The notes under the pieces were generated by a model. The model was not told the DNA's origin and ran no database searches. It saw only the letters and a program-made list of their open reading frames with translations. DNA of 64,000 nt from Hyphomicrobiales bacterium (GTDB lineage Bacteria > Pseudomonadota > Alphaproteobacteria > Rhizobiales > Rhizobiaceae), in contig NVSG01000006.1 in NCBI GenBank assembly GCA_002401155.1, positions 1-64,000 on the forward strand, given 5' to 3'. Position 1 is the first letter of the stretch. Every line of letters starts with the position of its first letter. Below, piece after piece: positions 26,702-35,861 of this stretch. The position numbers were made by a program, and so were the translations under genes.

Positions 26702-28335
26702 TGAGTGATAAATCACCTCTTTTGGATATCAAGGATTTGTCCATCGCCTTCACCCAAGGCGATGAGACAAAGCTCGCGGTCGACAAGATTTCGTTCCATA
26801 TCAACAAGGGCGAAACCGTAGCCCTTGTTGGTGAATCCGGTTCAGGAAAATCAATCTCCGCCCTCTCCATTCTCAAGCTCCTGCCCTATCCGGCAGCAAG
26901 CCACCCAAGCGGCGAAATCTTTTTCAATGGTAAAAACCTGCTCGAAGCCAGCGAACCTGAATTGCATAAAGTGCGCGGCAATCACATCACCATGATCTTT
27001 CAAGAGCCGATGACATCGCTCAATCCTCTGCACACCATCGAGCAGCAAATTGGAGAAACCCTAACCCTGCACAAGGGCATGAGCGGCACCAAAGCGCGTG
27101 AGCGCATCTTGGAGTTACTCCATCAGGTTGGCATTCGAGAACCCGAAAAACGCCTCGACGCGTACCCCCACCAATTATCCGGTGGCCAGCGCCAGCGCGT
27201 GATGATAGCCATGTCCCTTGCCAACGAGCCGGACCTGCTGATTGCCGATGAACCAACCACTGCACTCGATGTAACAGTGCAGGCCCAAATCCTCGAATTG
27301 CTCAGCAATTTGCAAAAGGAAAAGGGCCTCTCCATGCTGTTCATCACCCATGATCTGGGTATTGTGCAGAAAATTTCCGATCGCACCTGCGTCATGCAAA
27401 ACGGAAAAATCGTTGAACAAGGCCCGACGGCCGAAGTCTTTTCCAACCCGCAGCACGAATATACCAAGCACCTGATTTCATCCGAACCATCGGGCACCCC
27501 GCCCAAGAGCGATGATAAAGCGCCAGTGGTTTTGCAAGGCAAAGATATCCGCGTCTGGTTCCCTATCAAGGCAGGTTTCATGCGGCGAACCGTGGGCCAT
27601 ATAAAGGCTGTCGATGGTATCGACATCCTTTTGCGGCAAGGCCAAACCCTCGGCATCGTCGGTGAATCCGGTTCGGGAAAAACCACGTTAGGTCTGGCGC
27701 TCACCCGGCTGATTTCCTCCAAAGGCCGCATCACATTTATCGGTAAAGATATCGACGCCTACTCCTTCAAACAGATGAAGCCACTTCGCGACCGCATGCA
27801 GGTGGTGTTTCAGGACCCCTACGGCTCTCTTTCACCGCGCATGTCGGTGGCAGAAATTGTCGCCGAAGGCCTGCGCATCCACATGCCTAATCTATCGGCC
27901 AAAGAACGTGACGAGAAAGTATGCTCTGCCCTGCTTGAAACCGGACTTGAACCCGAAACGCGCCATCGCTACCCGCACGAATTTTCCGGCGGTCAGCGTC
28001 AGCGCATGGCGATTGCTAGGGCCCTCGTGCTTGAGCCGCAATTCATCATGCTCGATGAACCCACCTCCGCGCTTGATATGAGCGTGCAGGCGCAAGTGGT
28101 AGACCTGCTGCGCGAACTACAGATTAAGCACAACCTCGCCTATATGTTCATCAGCCACGATCTGAAAGTCGTACGAGCACTGGCCAATGAAGTCATCGTC
28201 ATGCAATTGGGCAAAGTGGTTGAACAGGGGCAGGCAGATCAGATTTTCGACAATCCGCAAACTAATTATACCAAAGCACTGATGGCTGCAGCCTTCGATC
28301 TCGAAGCCTCATCCATCGGCATTATCGAGGACTAA
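26701..28335 (+). CDS. yejF: Peptide ABC transporter ATP-binding protein, duplicated (YejF)
   Basis: 544 residues with two full ABC ATPase domains in one chain. Domain 1: Walker A GESGSGKS near 41, signature LSGGQRQR, Walker [13 protein letters not shown]. Domain 2: Walker [10 protein letters not shown] near 320, signature FSGGQRQR, Walker [13 protein letters not shown]. Each is followed by the oligopeptide-type C-terminal extension. It drives peptide uptake through YejB/YejE. Confidence 0.94.
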   Translation: MSDKSPLLDIKDLSIAFTQGDETKLAVDKISFHINKGETVALVGESGSGKSISALSILKLLPYPAASHPSGEIFFNGKNLLEASEPELHKVRGNHITMIFQEPMTSLNPLHTIEQQIGETLTLHKGMSGTKARERILELLHQVGIREPEKRLDAYPHQLSGGQRQRVMIAMSLANEPDLLIADEPTTALDVTVQAQILELLSNLQKEKGLSMLFITHDLGIVQKISDRTCVMQNGKIVEQGPTAEVFSNPQHEYTKHLISSEPSGTPPKSDDKAPVVLQGKDIRVWFPIKAGFMRRTVGHIKAVDGIDILLRQGQTLGIVGESGSGKTTLGLALTRLISSKGRITFIGKDIDAYSFKQMKPLRDRMQVVFQDPYGSLSPRMSVAEIVAEGLRIHMPNLSAKERDEKVCSALLETGLEPETRHRYPHEFSGGQRQRMAIARALVLEPQFIMLDEPTSALDMSVQAQVVDLLRELQIKHNLAYMFISHDLKVVRALANEVIVMQLGKVVEQGQADQIFDNPQTNYTKALMAAAFDLEASSIGIIED

Positions 28336-28338
28336 GCG

Positions 28339-29289
28339 ATGGATAAATCTCCACTCCTAATGGCCATTGAATTCGATGGTTCAGTCAAAGCTGGAAATCT
28401 GGAAGCAGCGCTTGGCGGACGCAAAGTCATTGACCTCAATGAAAACCCGTCCGCCTCACTGGAAGAAATAAAATACGCACTGGTCTGGAAACCGGATGCA
28501 GAACTGTTCCGCAAACTTCCAGCGCTCGAAATTCTATTTTCTGCCGGTGCGGGCGTTGACCATATTTTTCAGGCGAGCAACATTCCCGATGTGCCCATCG
28601 TCCGCTTTGTTGATCATTCGCTAACCACTCAAATGAGTGAGTGGGTATGCCTGCAATGTCTCATGCAACTGAGGCGGCAGAGAGATTACGATAAGCTCCA
28701 GAAAGAACATCACTGGAAAGAAATCGCCCAGCCCATGGCGGCCGATATCACCGTCGGCATTATGGGACTTGGAGAACTCGGCAAAGACGCAGCATCAAAA
28801 TTAGACGCCCTCGGTTTCAAAGTCGCAGGTTGGAGCAGGAGCAAAAAGACGATTGATAACGTCGATTGCTACGACAATGATGAGCTGGACATATTCCTTG
28901 CCCGCACCGATATTCTAGTGGGGCTTCTCCCCTTCACCCCGCAAACAAAAGGCATCTACAACCGTGCCATGTTTGAAAAACTGAACCGCGATAATCTGCT
29001 TGGCGGTCCGGTATTCATCAATGCTGGACGTGGTGGTTCCCATGTGGAAACCGACATCATCGCCTGCCTTCGCGACAAAACCCTCAGCGCAGTTTCCCTC
29101 GATGTTTTTGAAGTTGAACCATTACCGCAAGACAGCCCTTTATGGGATTTTGAAAACGCAATCCTCACGCCACATTCAGCAGCCGTGACGGATATCAACG
29201 CTATGGGCAAGCATCTCGCTCGCCAGTTGGAACGTTACGAAACGGGCCTTCCGCTCGAACATATAGTGGACCGCACCAGCGGATATTAA
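28339..29289 (+). CDS. D-isomer 2-hydroxyacid dehydrogenase (glyoxylate/hydroxypyruvate reductase A-like)
   Basis: 316 residues. NAD(P) loop GLGELGKDA near residue 140, catalytic Arg in NAGRGGSHVE, Glu in DVFEVEPLP, and His in LTPHSAAVTD. Closest in build to GhrA, which reduces glyoxylate and hydroxypyruvate. It starts three bases after yejF and is likely the last gene of that operon, though no link to peptide uptake is evident. It overlaps the convergent NlpC/P60 gene by four bases. Confidence 0.88.
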   Translation: MDKSPLLMAIEFDGSVKAGNLEAALGGRKVIDLNENPSASLEEIKYALVWKPDAELFRKLPALEILFSAGAGVDHIFQASNIPDVPIVRFVDHSLTTQMSEWVCLQCLMQLRRQRDYDKLQKEHHWKEIAQPMAADITVGIMGLGELGKDAASKLDALGFKVAGWSRSKKTIDNVDCYDNDELDIFLARTDILVGLLPFTPQTKGIYNRAMFEKLNRDNLLGGPVFINAGRGGSHVETDIIACLRDKTLSAVSLDVFEVEPLPQDSPLWDFENAILTPHSAAVTDINAMGKHLARQLERYETGLPLEHIVDRTSGY

Positions 29290-30161
29290 GGCCGTCTATA
29301 CCCAATCGGACGCTCATAAATATAAGCAATACGCTCAATCGCCTCCTTCAGCGGTTCGCTAACAACGCTCATTGTATGACCGCTCGCGTGCAACATCATT
29401 CCATCGCCCTGAGCAATTGCCGCATGGCCCCGCCAGAAGATCAAATCACCCCGTTGCAGGTTTTCAAAATTGCAGCCCGGTTCGATAACGTCTCCCAATG
29501 TGGCCGCAAGCATATCTGAATCACGCAGGGTTTTACGATCACACATCTGCATGGAAAGCTGGATAAGAGCCGAACAATCAATACCGAAACCCGATGCACC
29601 GCCCCATAGATAAGGCGTGCCGATAAACCTCTCGGCAACAGAAACGAAATCCATTTCAAACGCATCAATTGGACATAGATGGCTGGTAATCATCGCTTCG
29701 CCCGATGAGAGCACCAGATATTTTGTCCCACGCGTTTCTGCGTCCCCGGTAACGCTCACCAGCGACCCCATCGACAGCGTTTTTGTCACTGGAAAACGCA
29801 GATCAGCATCAGGATAAACAAAGCTCCGCTGCACCTGCACCCGATGGGTGAACTCCACGACTTGATTGCTCAGGCAGGTTTCCTCAACCCATCCCACATA
29901 GCCATCGAATTCACTTTGAACCCAAGCCCATCCGTTCTGACGGTCAAAAACTTGCATGTTCTGGCCCAGAAAAAACTGCGTATCAATCCCGGTTTCCAAG
30001 TCCGGGACTCGACGCACATCAACGCAAGGTATCGAAATTTGCGCACGCGTCCCATCAACATATTTTGCCGACGCAACCTTTCCCTCAAGCCGACGATCCG
30101 ACAGCGCTTCGGAAAACGCGTTCAACCTTCTATCCATCGGGTCCAAAACAGGCAGGGTCAT
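29286..30161 (-). CDS. NlpC/P60-family cell-wall peptidase with SH3-like domains
   Basis: 291 residues. Two bacterial SH3-like stretches occupy about 50-165, followed by an NlpC/P60 domain with catalytic Cys in GIDCSALIQ near 196 and His in RGHAAIAQG near 245, then HASGH. Such enzymes cut gamma-D-Glu-diamino acid bonds in peptidoglycan peptides. No signal peptide is visible, so it may act on recycled muropeptides in the cytoplasm, in keeping with the aminopeptidase upstream. Its start overlaps the MarR stop by four bases. Confidence 0.88.
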   Translation of the reverse strand: MTLPVLDPMDRRLNAFSEALSDRRLEGKVASAKYVDGTRAQISIPCVDVRRVPDLETGIDTQFFLGQNMQVFDRQNGWAWVQSEFDGYVGWVEETCLSNQVVEFTHRVQVQRSFVYPDADLRFPVTKTLSMGSLVSVTGDAETRGTKYLVLSSGEAMITSHLCPIDAFEMDFVSVAERFIGTPYLWGGASGFGIDCSALIQLSMQMCDRKTLRDSDMLAATLGDVIEPGCNFENLQRGDLIFWRGHAAIAQGDGMMLHASGHTMSVVSEPLKEAIERIAYIYERPIGYRRP

Positions 30162-30520
30162 TCTGCCCCCTCTTTGGTCAAAATTTCACTTGAATGATCC
30201 GCAATTAAATCTGCCAGTTTTTCAAGATATAGCGATCCACCCACCGTCCGCTGCACAATAACATTGCGACGATCTTCCGGATCGCGGCGGCGTGCCACAA
30301 GCTTCATCCGGCCCATGGTATCGAGCGCCCTTGTAATCACTGGTTTGGTAACCTGCAATTTCTCGGCCAGCCCCCGCACGGTGTGGGGAGGCGAATCCAG
30401 ATAAATGGTCAATAATACGCTCATCTGGCGCGTGGTCAGATCAGGACTTTCGTCATGGACCAGCGCCATGGACACATCGCGCCATAAATTCAAAAATTGG
30501 CCAGAATTATGCTCTACCAC
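30158..30520 (-). CDS. MarR-family transcriptional regulator
   Basis: 120 residues, shorter than the usual ~150. Winged helix with LAEKLQVTKPVITRALDTMG and the wing ARRRDPEDRRNVIV (the D-x-R motif). It is translationally coupled to the NlpC/P60 gene and probably regulates it. Ligand unknown. Confidence 0.85.
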   Translation of the reverse strand: MVEHNSGQFLNLWRDVSMALVHDESPDLTTRQMSVLLTIYLDSPPHTVRGLAEKLQVTKPVITRALDTMGRMKLVARRRDPEDRRNVIVQRTVGGSLYLEKLADLIADHSSEILTKEGAE

Positions 30521-30590
30521 GAACTCCCACCCGAATAATTCGTTTCGTATCCGTTATAGATTAGCCTGATTATCCCAGAACAATCAAGCA

Positions 30591-31973
30591 TTATGGTCTG
30601 GTCTGGCCATATCGCTTTTCAATGACGGCAAATAATGCACGAATGCCTTGCGCTTCCCCGCCCACATTTGCCCATGGCTTAGCGGTGGGAACCCAACCGA
30701 AAACATCCAGATGGACCCATGATTTCGCATTCTCCACAAACCGCGAAAGGAACAATGCCGCCGTAATCGAACCGGCAAACCCTCCGGCTGAAATATGATT
30801 CACATCAGCAATTTTTGACGACAGCATAGATTGATATTGCGGCCAAAGCGGCATCCGCCATAAAGGATCGAACTGCTCAACCGAAGCCTGAGCCAATTCA
30901 TCAGCAAGAGCATCATCATCGCTATAGAACGGCGGCAAATCCGGGCCAAGTGCCACGCGCGCAGCGCCGGTGAGCGTTGCCATATCCACCATCAAATCCG
31001 GCTTCTCCTCATCCCCAAGCGCCAGCGCATCGCCCAGCACCAAACGCCCCTCGGCATCCGTATTACCGATCTCCACAGTGATCCCTTTACGGCTAGGCAG
31101 GATATCACCGGGACGAAAGGCATTGCCAGAAATTGAATTTTCCACCGCCGGAATAAGCACACGCAATCGAACTTTCAGTTTCGCTGCCATGATCATTTGC
31201 GCCAGCGCCAGCACATTGGCAGCACCGCCCATATCTTTCTTCATCAATGCCATAGAGCCGCCCGGCTTGATGTTCAGTCCACCCGTGTCAAAAATAACAC
31301 CTTTGCCAACCAGTGTGACTTTCGGCGCTTTGGCATTTCCCCATTTCATATCAATCAGCCGCGGCGCATCCACGCTCGCCCGCCCCACCGCATGGATCAT
31401 CGGGAAATTCTTCTTCAACAAATCATCGCCCTTGATCACGGAAATCTTGGCCGAATGATCCCGTGCCAGCTTGCGCGCAGCCCGCTCCAGCGCATCAGGC
31501 CCCATATCATTGGCCGGCGTATTAATCAGATCACGTGCGAGATAGCTGGCTTCACCTTGACGAATCAGTGCCTCGCGATCCACACTATTTTTCAGAATAA
31601 GTTCGGCTTTTTTGGTCCCATCCTCCTTATAACGATCAAAACGATAGGCACCGAGAACCCAGCCAAGAGCCGCCAATGCTTCATTCTCCTGCTCGTCTTC
31701 AAACCGATATTGACCGGGCGGCAATTGCTTCGCCAGCTTACCCGTATCAAAGGGAGTGCCCCTTTCACCAAGACCAAAGAGAACGCCGGATAATTTACCT
31801 GAAACATCCGGAAGCAAACAAATCTCCCCTTTTTTGGCATCAAATCCGCATGCCTTCGCCCAAGCCTTCGCTTCTGGAGAAACAACGGTGGCCAGACGTT
31901 TCAACTCCTCCGGACGCAATCGCCAAACCGGAATCCCACCACTTTTCTTAGTGCTGATTGCCAACCCATTCAT
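30591..31973 (-). CDS. M17 leucyl aminopeptidase
   Basis: 460 residues from ATG 31973, preceded by GGAG eight bases upstream; a TTG at 31997 is less likely. The two-metal site is visible: FDTGGLNIKPGGSMALMKKD with the catalytic Lys and first ligands, and the family signature NTDAEGRLVLGDAL. It releases N-terminal residues from peptides in the cytoplasm. Placed beside the NlpC/P60 peptidase and downstream of a peptide importer, it fits peptide turnover. Confidence 0.93.
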   Translation of the reverse strand: MNGLAISTKKSGGIPVWRLRPEELKRLATVVSPEAKAWAKACGFDAKKGEICLLPDVSGKLSGVLFGLGERGTPFDTGKLAKQLPPGQYRFEDEQENEALAALGWVLGAYRFDRYKEDGTKKAELILKNSVDREALIRQGEASYLARDLINTPANDMGPDALERAARKLARDHSAKISVIKGDDLLKKNFPMIHAVGRASVDAPRLIDMKWGNAKAPKVTLVGKGVIFDTGGLNIKPGGSMALMKKDMGGAANVLALAQMIMAAKLKVRLRVLIPAVENSISGNAFRPGDILPSRKGITVEIGNTDAEGRLVLGDALALGDEEKPDLMVDMATLTGAARVALGPDLPPFYSDDDALADELAQASVEQFDPLWRMPLWPQYQSMLSSKIADVNHISAGGFAGSITAALFLSRFVENAKSWVHLDVFGWVPTAKPWANVGGEAQGIRALFAVIEKRYGQTRP

Positions 31974-32003
31974 TCTCGCTTCTCCATTCCGACTCAAGCT
32001 TTG

Positions 32004-32018
32004 TTAACCATCCGTTAG
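32004..32018. promoter_or_regulatory. CtrA-like site upstream of tadD
   Basis: TTAACCATCCGTTAG: TTAA-N7-TTAG, one base from the CtrA palindrome, with the TTAACCAT half-site exact. It lies about 75-90 bases before the tadD start. Confidence 0.45.
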
Positions 32019-32092
32019 GGTTAACAGATTATTGATTTGAGTAAGAGTCCTCACCTGATTTGCAGGCAAATTCGAACATGGGTATCGGAATA

Positions 32093-32884
32093 ATGAACAC
32101 CAAATTTCAGGGTTCCAAATTATTTACAGCATTGACGCTAACAGCAAGTCTGTTGCTTTCTGCCTGTGCAACCGACCCCAACCATACCGGGTCTGTCAGA
32201 CGTGGCGGCAAATCTCTTAATCAAATGAGCGTTTCTGAGCTTGGCGGCGCTATCCGTCAATTAGGCAATCGATACACCAAACACCCAAAAGACAAACAGG
32301 CAGGCCTGAGCTATGCCAGCGCCCTGCGCATGGTTGGCCGCGACGAACAAGCGTTGGCCGTTATGCAGCAAGTGGTAATTTTCCACTCGAAAGATAATCA
32401 AGTCCTTTCAGCTTACGGCAAGGCATTGGCCTCCAGCGGCGACCTGCCCAAAGCACTCAGCGTTATTGAACGCGCCCAGCGTCCCGATCACCCGGATTGG
32501 AAGTTGTTCTCCGCCCACGGTGCCATTTTAGATCAGCTTGGTCGTCCAAAACAGGCCCGTCAGATGTACAGAAAAGCCCTCGACATTATGCCGGGTGAGC
32601 CTTCCGTTCTTTCAAATCTGGGCATGTCATATCTTCTGGCAGGAGATTCCAGATCCGCAGAAACCTATCTTAGAAAAGCAATCAGCAAACCCGGCGCCGA
32701 TAGTCGTGTGCGTCAGAACCTTGCTTTGGTCGTGGGACTTCAAGGCCGCTTCAAAGAAGCTGAAATCATCGCACGCGGTGAATTATCACAAGAAGATGCC
32801 CAGCAAAACATCGCCTATTTGCGCAAAATGCTTTCCCAACAAAATGCATGGTCGAAGCTTAAGAAGTCTGACAAAAAGACCTAG
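32093..32884 (+). CDS. tadD: TadD-like TPR lipoprotein of the Flp pilus system
   Basis: 263 residues from ATG 32093 (GGA site); starts at 32078 and 32060 are possible. Lipoprotein signal with lipobox LLSAC near residue 24. The rest is tetratricopeptide repeats, for example WKLFSAHGAILDQLGRPKQA and PSVLSNLGMSYLLAGDSRSA. TadD is a pilotin-like factor needed to assemble the Tad secretin. It sits at the border of the tad locus with a CtrA-like site upstream. Confidence 0.85.
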   Translation: MNTKFQGSKLFTALTLTASLLLSACATDPNHTGSVRRGGKSLNQMSVSELGGAIRQLGNRYTKHPKDKQAGLSYASALRMVGRDEQALAVMQQVVIFHSKDNQVLSAYGKALASSGDLPKALSVIERAQRPDHPDWKLFSAHGAILDQLGRPKQARQMYRKALDIMPGEPSVLSNLGMSYLLAGDSRSAETYLRKAISKPGADSRVRQNLALVVGLQGRFKEAEIIARGELSQEDAQQNIAYLRKMLSQQNAWSKLKKSDKKT

Positions 32885-32986
32885 AATACTTTTCAAAACC
32901 GCATGACATCATCAGCTTTTGCCAACACCCGATAAATCTGCAAATATCAAATTTCGACATCGAAATTTTTAAATAGCAGGTTAGTT

Positions 32987-33715
32987 ATGCGTAAAACTCT
33001 CGTTTTCTTTCAAGCACTCCTATGGGTTTTTGTAGCTTTTTCTTTTGCTCAGGCTGCAAGCGACCTGGATACCAAAGTTGAAGCTGAATTTTGCTCGATG
33101 TTAGAGAAAAAGCCCAAATTTGCCGCTGTAAACCAGTTCGCCACCCAAAATGGCAGCTCAGTTGAACAACTGTTTTTGGATGCAACTTGCCCAAATAATT
33201 CAAAAATCGTGGAAATAAAAGACCTAAAAACTGTCTTCCCATTGATATGGATTGCGGGAGATCCCGAAAACAACATGATATTTTTCGAGCAATTGGTGGT
33301 CTATTTTGAGCTGGCGAAAAAGCTCGATGCCTATCGCAACATTATGAACCGGAAAGATTCAGCAGGCAGGACAACACTGGATATCGTTGAAGAGCAAATC
33401 GTTGCTGTTATCAAGGAAGGTACCAACCGGGCATTGTTGAACATGCACGGCTTCATTCGTGCCGATATGTGCTATCGGGGTGGCGTGTATTCAGTGAAGA
33501 CACGCACTAAAATTTGCGATAATTATCCGACAAAAATTTATGCTTGGTGCGCCAAAACCTTTGATGCCGGCAGCTTAGGCCTTTGCCTTGGCTATCGTGG
33601 AAAAATCCCTGAAAAACTAATGATGATGCTCACAGGAAAATGCATCAAATTGAGGGATGACGAGGAAAAGCAAAAAGCTTGTCTCAAACCATTCCAATAT
33701 TCAGACAAGGGTTAA
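32987..33715 (+). CDS. Secreted eight-cysteine protein of unknown function
   Basis: 242 residues. Signal peptide of about 23 residues ending at FAQA. The mature protein has eight cysteines (FCSM, TCPN, MCYR, ICDN, WCAK, LCLG, KCIK, ACLK), an even number suited to disulfides. One segment, MNRKDSAGRTTLDIVEEQIV, resembles a lone ankyrin-repeat turn. No family recognised. It lies between tadD and tadC, 102 bases after tadD, and could be a locus-specific accessory factor or an unrelated gene. Confidence 0.6.
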   Translation: MRKTLVFFQALLWVFVAFSFAQAASDLDTKVEAEFCSMLEKKPKFAAVNQFATQNGSSVEQLFLDATCPNNSKIVEIKDLKTVFPLIWIAGDPENNMIFFEQLVVYFELAKKLDAYRNIMNRKDSAGRTTLDIVEEQIVAVIKEGTNRALLNMHGFIRADMCYRGGVYSVKTRTKICDNYPTKIYAWCAKTFDAGSLGLCLGYRGKIPEKLMMMLTGKCIKLRDDEEKQKACLKPFQYSDKG

Positions 33716-33739
33716 AGCACTTTTCCACACAGACATAAG

Positions 33740-33818
33740 GCGGCGAAGAGCTGCCAGGCGCTAGCTGCACCGCGTATACGCAGGCCCGAGTGAAACGAGA
33801 ATAACGCCGTGAGCCGAG
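33740..33818. repeat. Intergenic repeat element, copy B
   Basis: Shares the ordered blocks GCGAAGAGC, GGCGCT, CGCAGGCCC and ACGCCGTGAG with 16631-16700, with about ten extra bases in the middle. It lies in the gap between two convergent genes. Confidence 0.55.
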
Positions 33819-33823
33819 AAACC

Positions 33824-33847
33824 AAGGGCGGGTAAAACCGCCCTTTC
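33824..33847. terminator. Bidirectional hairpin between the unknown gene and tadC
   Basis: AAGGGCGG and CCGCCCTT form an eight-pair stem round GTAAAA, with short T (plus) or A-flanked ends. It can stop both convergent transcripts. Confidence 0.6.
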
Positions 33848-33852
33848 CGCAC

Positions 33853-34827
33853 TTACAGCTCTGAAATGCGGATAAAGGATGGCCCCAAAATGATCGCAAA
33901 CAGCACTGGCAAAAAGAACACGATCATCGGCACTGTCAATTTTGGAGGCAATGAAGCTGCCTTCTTTTCCGCTTCCTGCATACGCATATCGCGGTTTTCC
34001 TGAGCCAGCACACGCAGCGCTGTACCAAGGGGCGTACCATATCGTTCGGCCTGTATGAGTGCCATTGTAACCGATTTCACCCCATCAAGCGCCGTCCGCT
34101 TTGCAAGGTTTTCATAGGCCTGTCGACGCTCTTGCAGATAAGAAAGTTCAGCAGTAGTGAGTACCATTTCCTCGGCAAGTGGAGGTGATTGACCACCGAT
34201 CTCAATGGCAACTTTACGCATACCTTGCTCTATAGACATCCCTGCTTCAACGCATATCAACATCAGATCCAGCGCATCGGGCCATGCCCGGCGAATGGAA
34301 AGTTGACGCTTGCCGATCTGGTTTTTAATAAACATATTGGGCGCATAAAACCCTGCATAGCCAACACACATCACAATAAATAATTGCATCATGAACGGAC
34401 GCTGCGTTTCTGAAATACCGAATACGTAGATGCTTGCAATGATCAACATAATGATCGGCAAAATAATTCGGAAAAACAGGAACACATAAATATGCGATTG
34501 CTTGCGATAACCGGCCGTAATCAAATTGGCAAATGTATTTTCATCCGCCAATGCTTTACGCAAATTAAGCCTCTCAACAATATCCTTCATGAAGCCGGAA
34601 TTTTCGTGCTTCAGCCTTCCCTTGTTTTTCTCGGTAACAAGGCGCGCGCGTTCTCTGGCACGAATCTGATCCCGCTCAATGGCCGCAGATTTCATGCGCG
34701 AAGAAAGTTCGTCGCGTTGCAACAAAGGCATGGCAAGGGTAATTGTGGTTGCAAATACAGCAACCGCCGCCAGCATAGCCATTAAATTTGCTGGATCGGT
34801 TATTATTGTTGCAAAGTCTTTAACCAC
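33853..34827 (-). CDS. tadC: Tad inner-membrane platform protein TadC
   Basis: 324 residues with a T2SS-F domain (SIRRAWPDALDLMLICVEAG, then GVKSVTMALIQAERYGTPLG) and about four membrane helices. It forms the inner-membrane base of the Flp pilus machine with TadB. Last gene of the minus-strand cpaBCDEF-tadBC run, 26 bases after tadB. Confidence 0.93.
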   Translation of the reverse strand: MVKDFATIITDPANLMAMLAAVAVFATTITLAMPLLQRDELSSRMKSAAIERDQIRARERARLVTEKNKGRLKHENSGFMKDIVERLNLRKALADENTFANLITAGYRKQSHIYVFLFFRIILPIIMLIIASIYVFGISETQRPFMMQLFIVMCVGYAGFYAPNMFIKNQIGKRQLSIRRAWPDALDLMLICVEAGMSIEQGMRKVAIEIGGQSPPLAEEMVLTTAELSYLQERRQAYENLAKRTALDGVKSVTMALIQAERYGTPLGTALRVLAQENRDMRMQEAEKKAASLPPKLTVPMIVFFLPVLFAIILGPSFIRISEL

Positions 34828-34853
34828 CGTTCAATCCTTCTTTGTATCGTCTT

Positions 34854-35855
34854 TTAAAAATCAAAGTTGATCATGGCTTTCATGACCATGACGCCCATAC
34901 CCATCCACACGGCCGAACCCAAAAGTATTAGATTGCCCGTAGGGTGTTCAATCAGAGGCAGCAGATATTCAGGCGTGGTCAGCGACACCAGCACAGCCAC
35001 AATAATCGGCAGGGCAGCAATAATGCCACCGGAAGCTTTAGCCTCTGCCGACATAGCCTGAATTTTTGCTTTCATGGCTTTACGCTGACGCAATACGTTG
35101 GAAAGGTTTCCCAATGCCTCAGATAAATTACCACCGGCAGATTGCTGAATTGCAATCACAATGCCAAAGAAGTTAGCTTCCGTAAGCGGTACATTTTGAT
35201 AAAGCTTCATGATCGCTTCTGTCATCGGCACACCCATTTTCTGAGTATCCAGAATTTTGCGAAACTCACCAGCGACAGGTTCCTTGGATTCATTGGCAAC
35301 GATTGCCAGACAATCATTCAAAGGAAGACCGGATTTGATACCACGCACTATAACATCAACGGAATTGGGAAATTCCTCCAGAAACTTGTTCATCCGCCGC
35401 CTGATAGAAAACCCGACAAACCAACGCGGCAAACCAAGAGTACCAAGCACCCATGCTGCACCAACAACATAGATCGGCGCTCCAAGTATGAAAGCTACCG
35501 CCCCCAAAACGATGCCAAAAAATATGCTGAAAATATAAAACTGCTTCATACCTATTTTCCAACCAGCCTGTTTGAACTGTTGGTTAAGGGTAAGCTTCTT
35601 GCTGTTCTTTTTGTTTTTCTCTTCGAGTTCCTGCAAAGATTTTTGCATAACCTGGCGACGCTTAGCCGAATCCTCCGCTTTGGAAAGGTCAGCATTATGG
35701 CTTCGGTTTTCTTCAATGCCCCGAATATTCTTGATACGTTTTGCCTGAGTGTTCTCGTTGGAAACACGGTCGAACAAAAACGTATAAGCAACAGCAACAG
35801 CTGCAATAACAATGAGACTGACAAAAGCGATTATGTTTATACCAATACCAAACAT
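34854..35855 (-). CDS. tadB: Tad inner-membrane platform protein TadB
   Basis: 333 residues. N-terminal helix, then a T2SS-F domain (FLEEFPNSVDVIVRGIKSGL; IAIQQSAGGNLSEALGNLSN) and C-terminal membrane helices. Starts six bases after the tadA stop. Partner of TadC. Confidence 0.93.
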   Translation of the reverse strand: MFGIGINIIAFVSLIVIAAVAVAYTFLFDRVSNENTQAKRIKNIRGIEENRSHNADLSKAEDSAKRRQVMQKSLQELEEKNKKNSKKLTLNQQFKQAGWKIGMKQFYIFSIFFGIVLGAVAFILGAPIYVVGAAWVLGTLGLPRWFVGFSIRRRMNKFLEEFPNSVDVIVRGIKSGLPLNDCLAIVANESKEPVAGEFRKILDTQKMGVPMTEAIMKLYQNVPLTEANFFGIVIAIQQSAGGNLSEALGNLSNVLRQRKAMKAKIQAMSAEAKASGGIIAALPIIVAVLVSLTTPEYLLPLIEHPTGNLILLGSAVWMGMGVMVMKAMINFDF

Positions 35856-35861
35856 GTCCGT

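Noticed and set aside
30970-31793. Long plus-strand frames opposite the aminopeptidase
   Set aside because: Mirror the codon pattern of the M17 peptidase on the other strand; no homology-like motifs.
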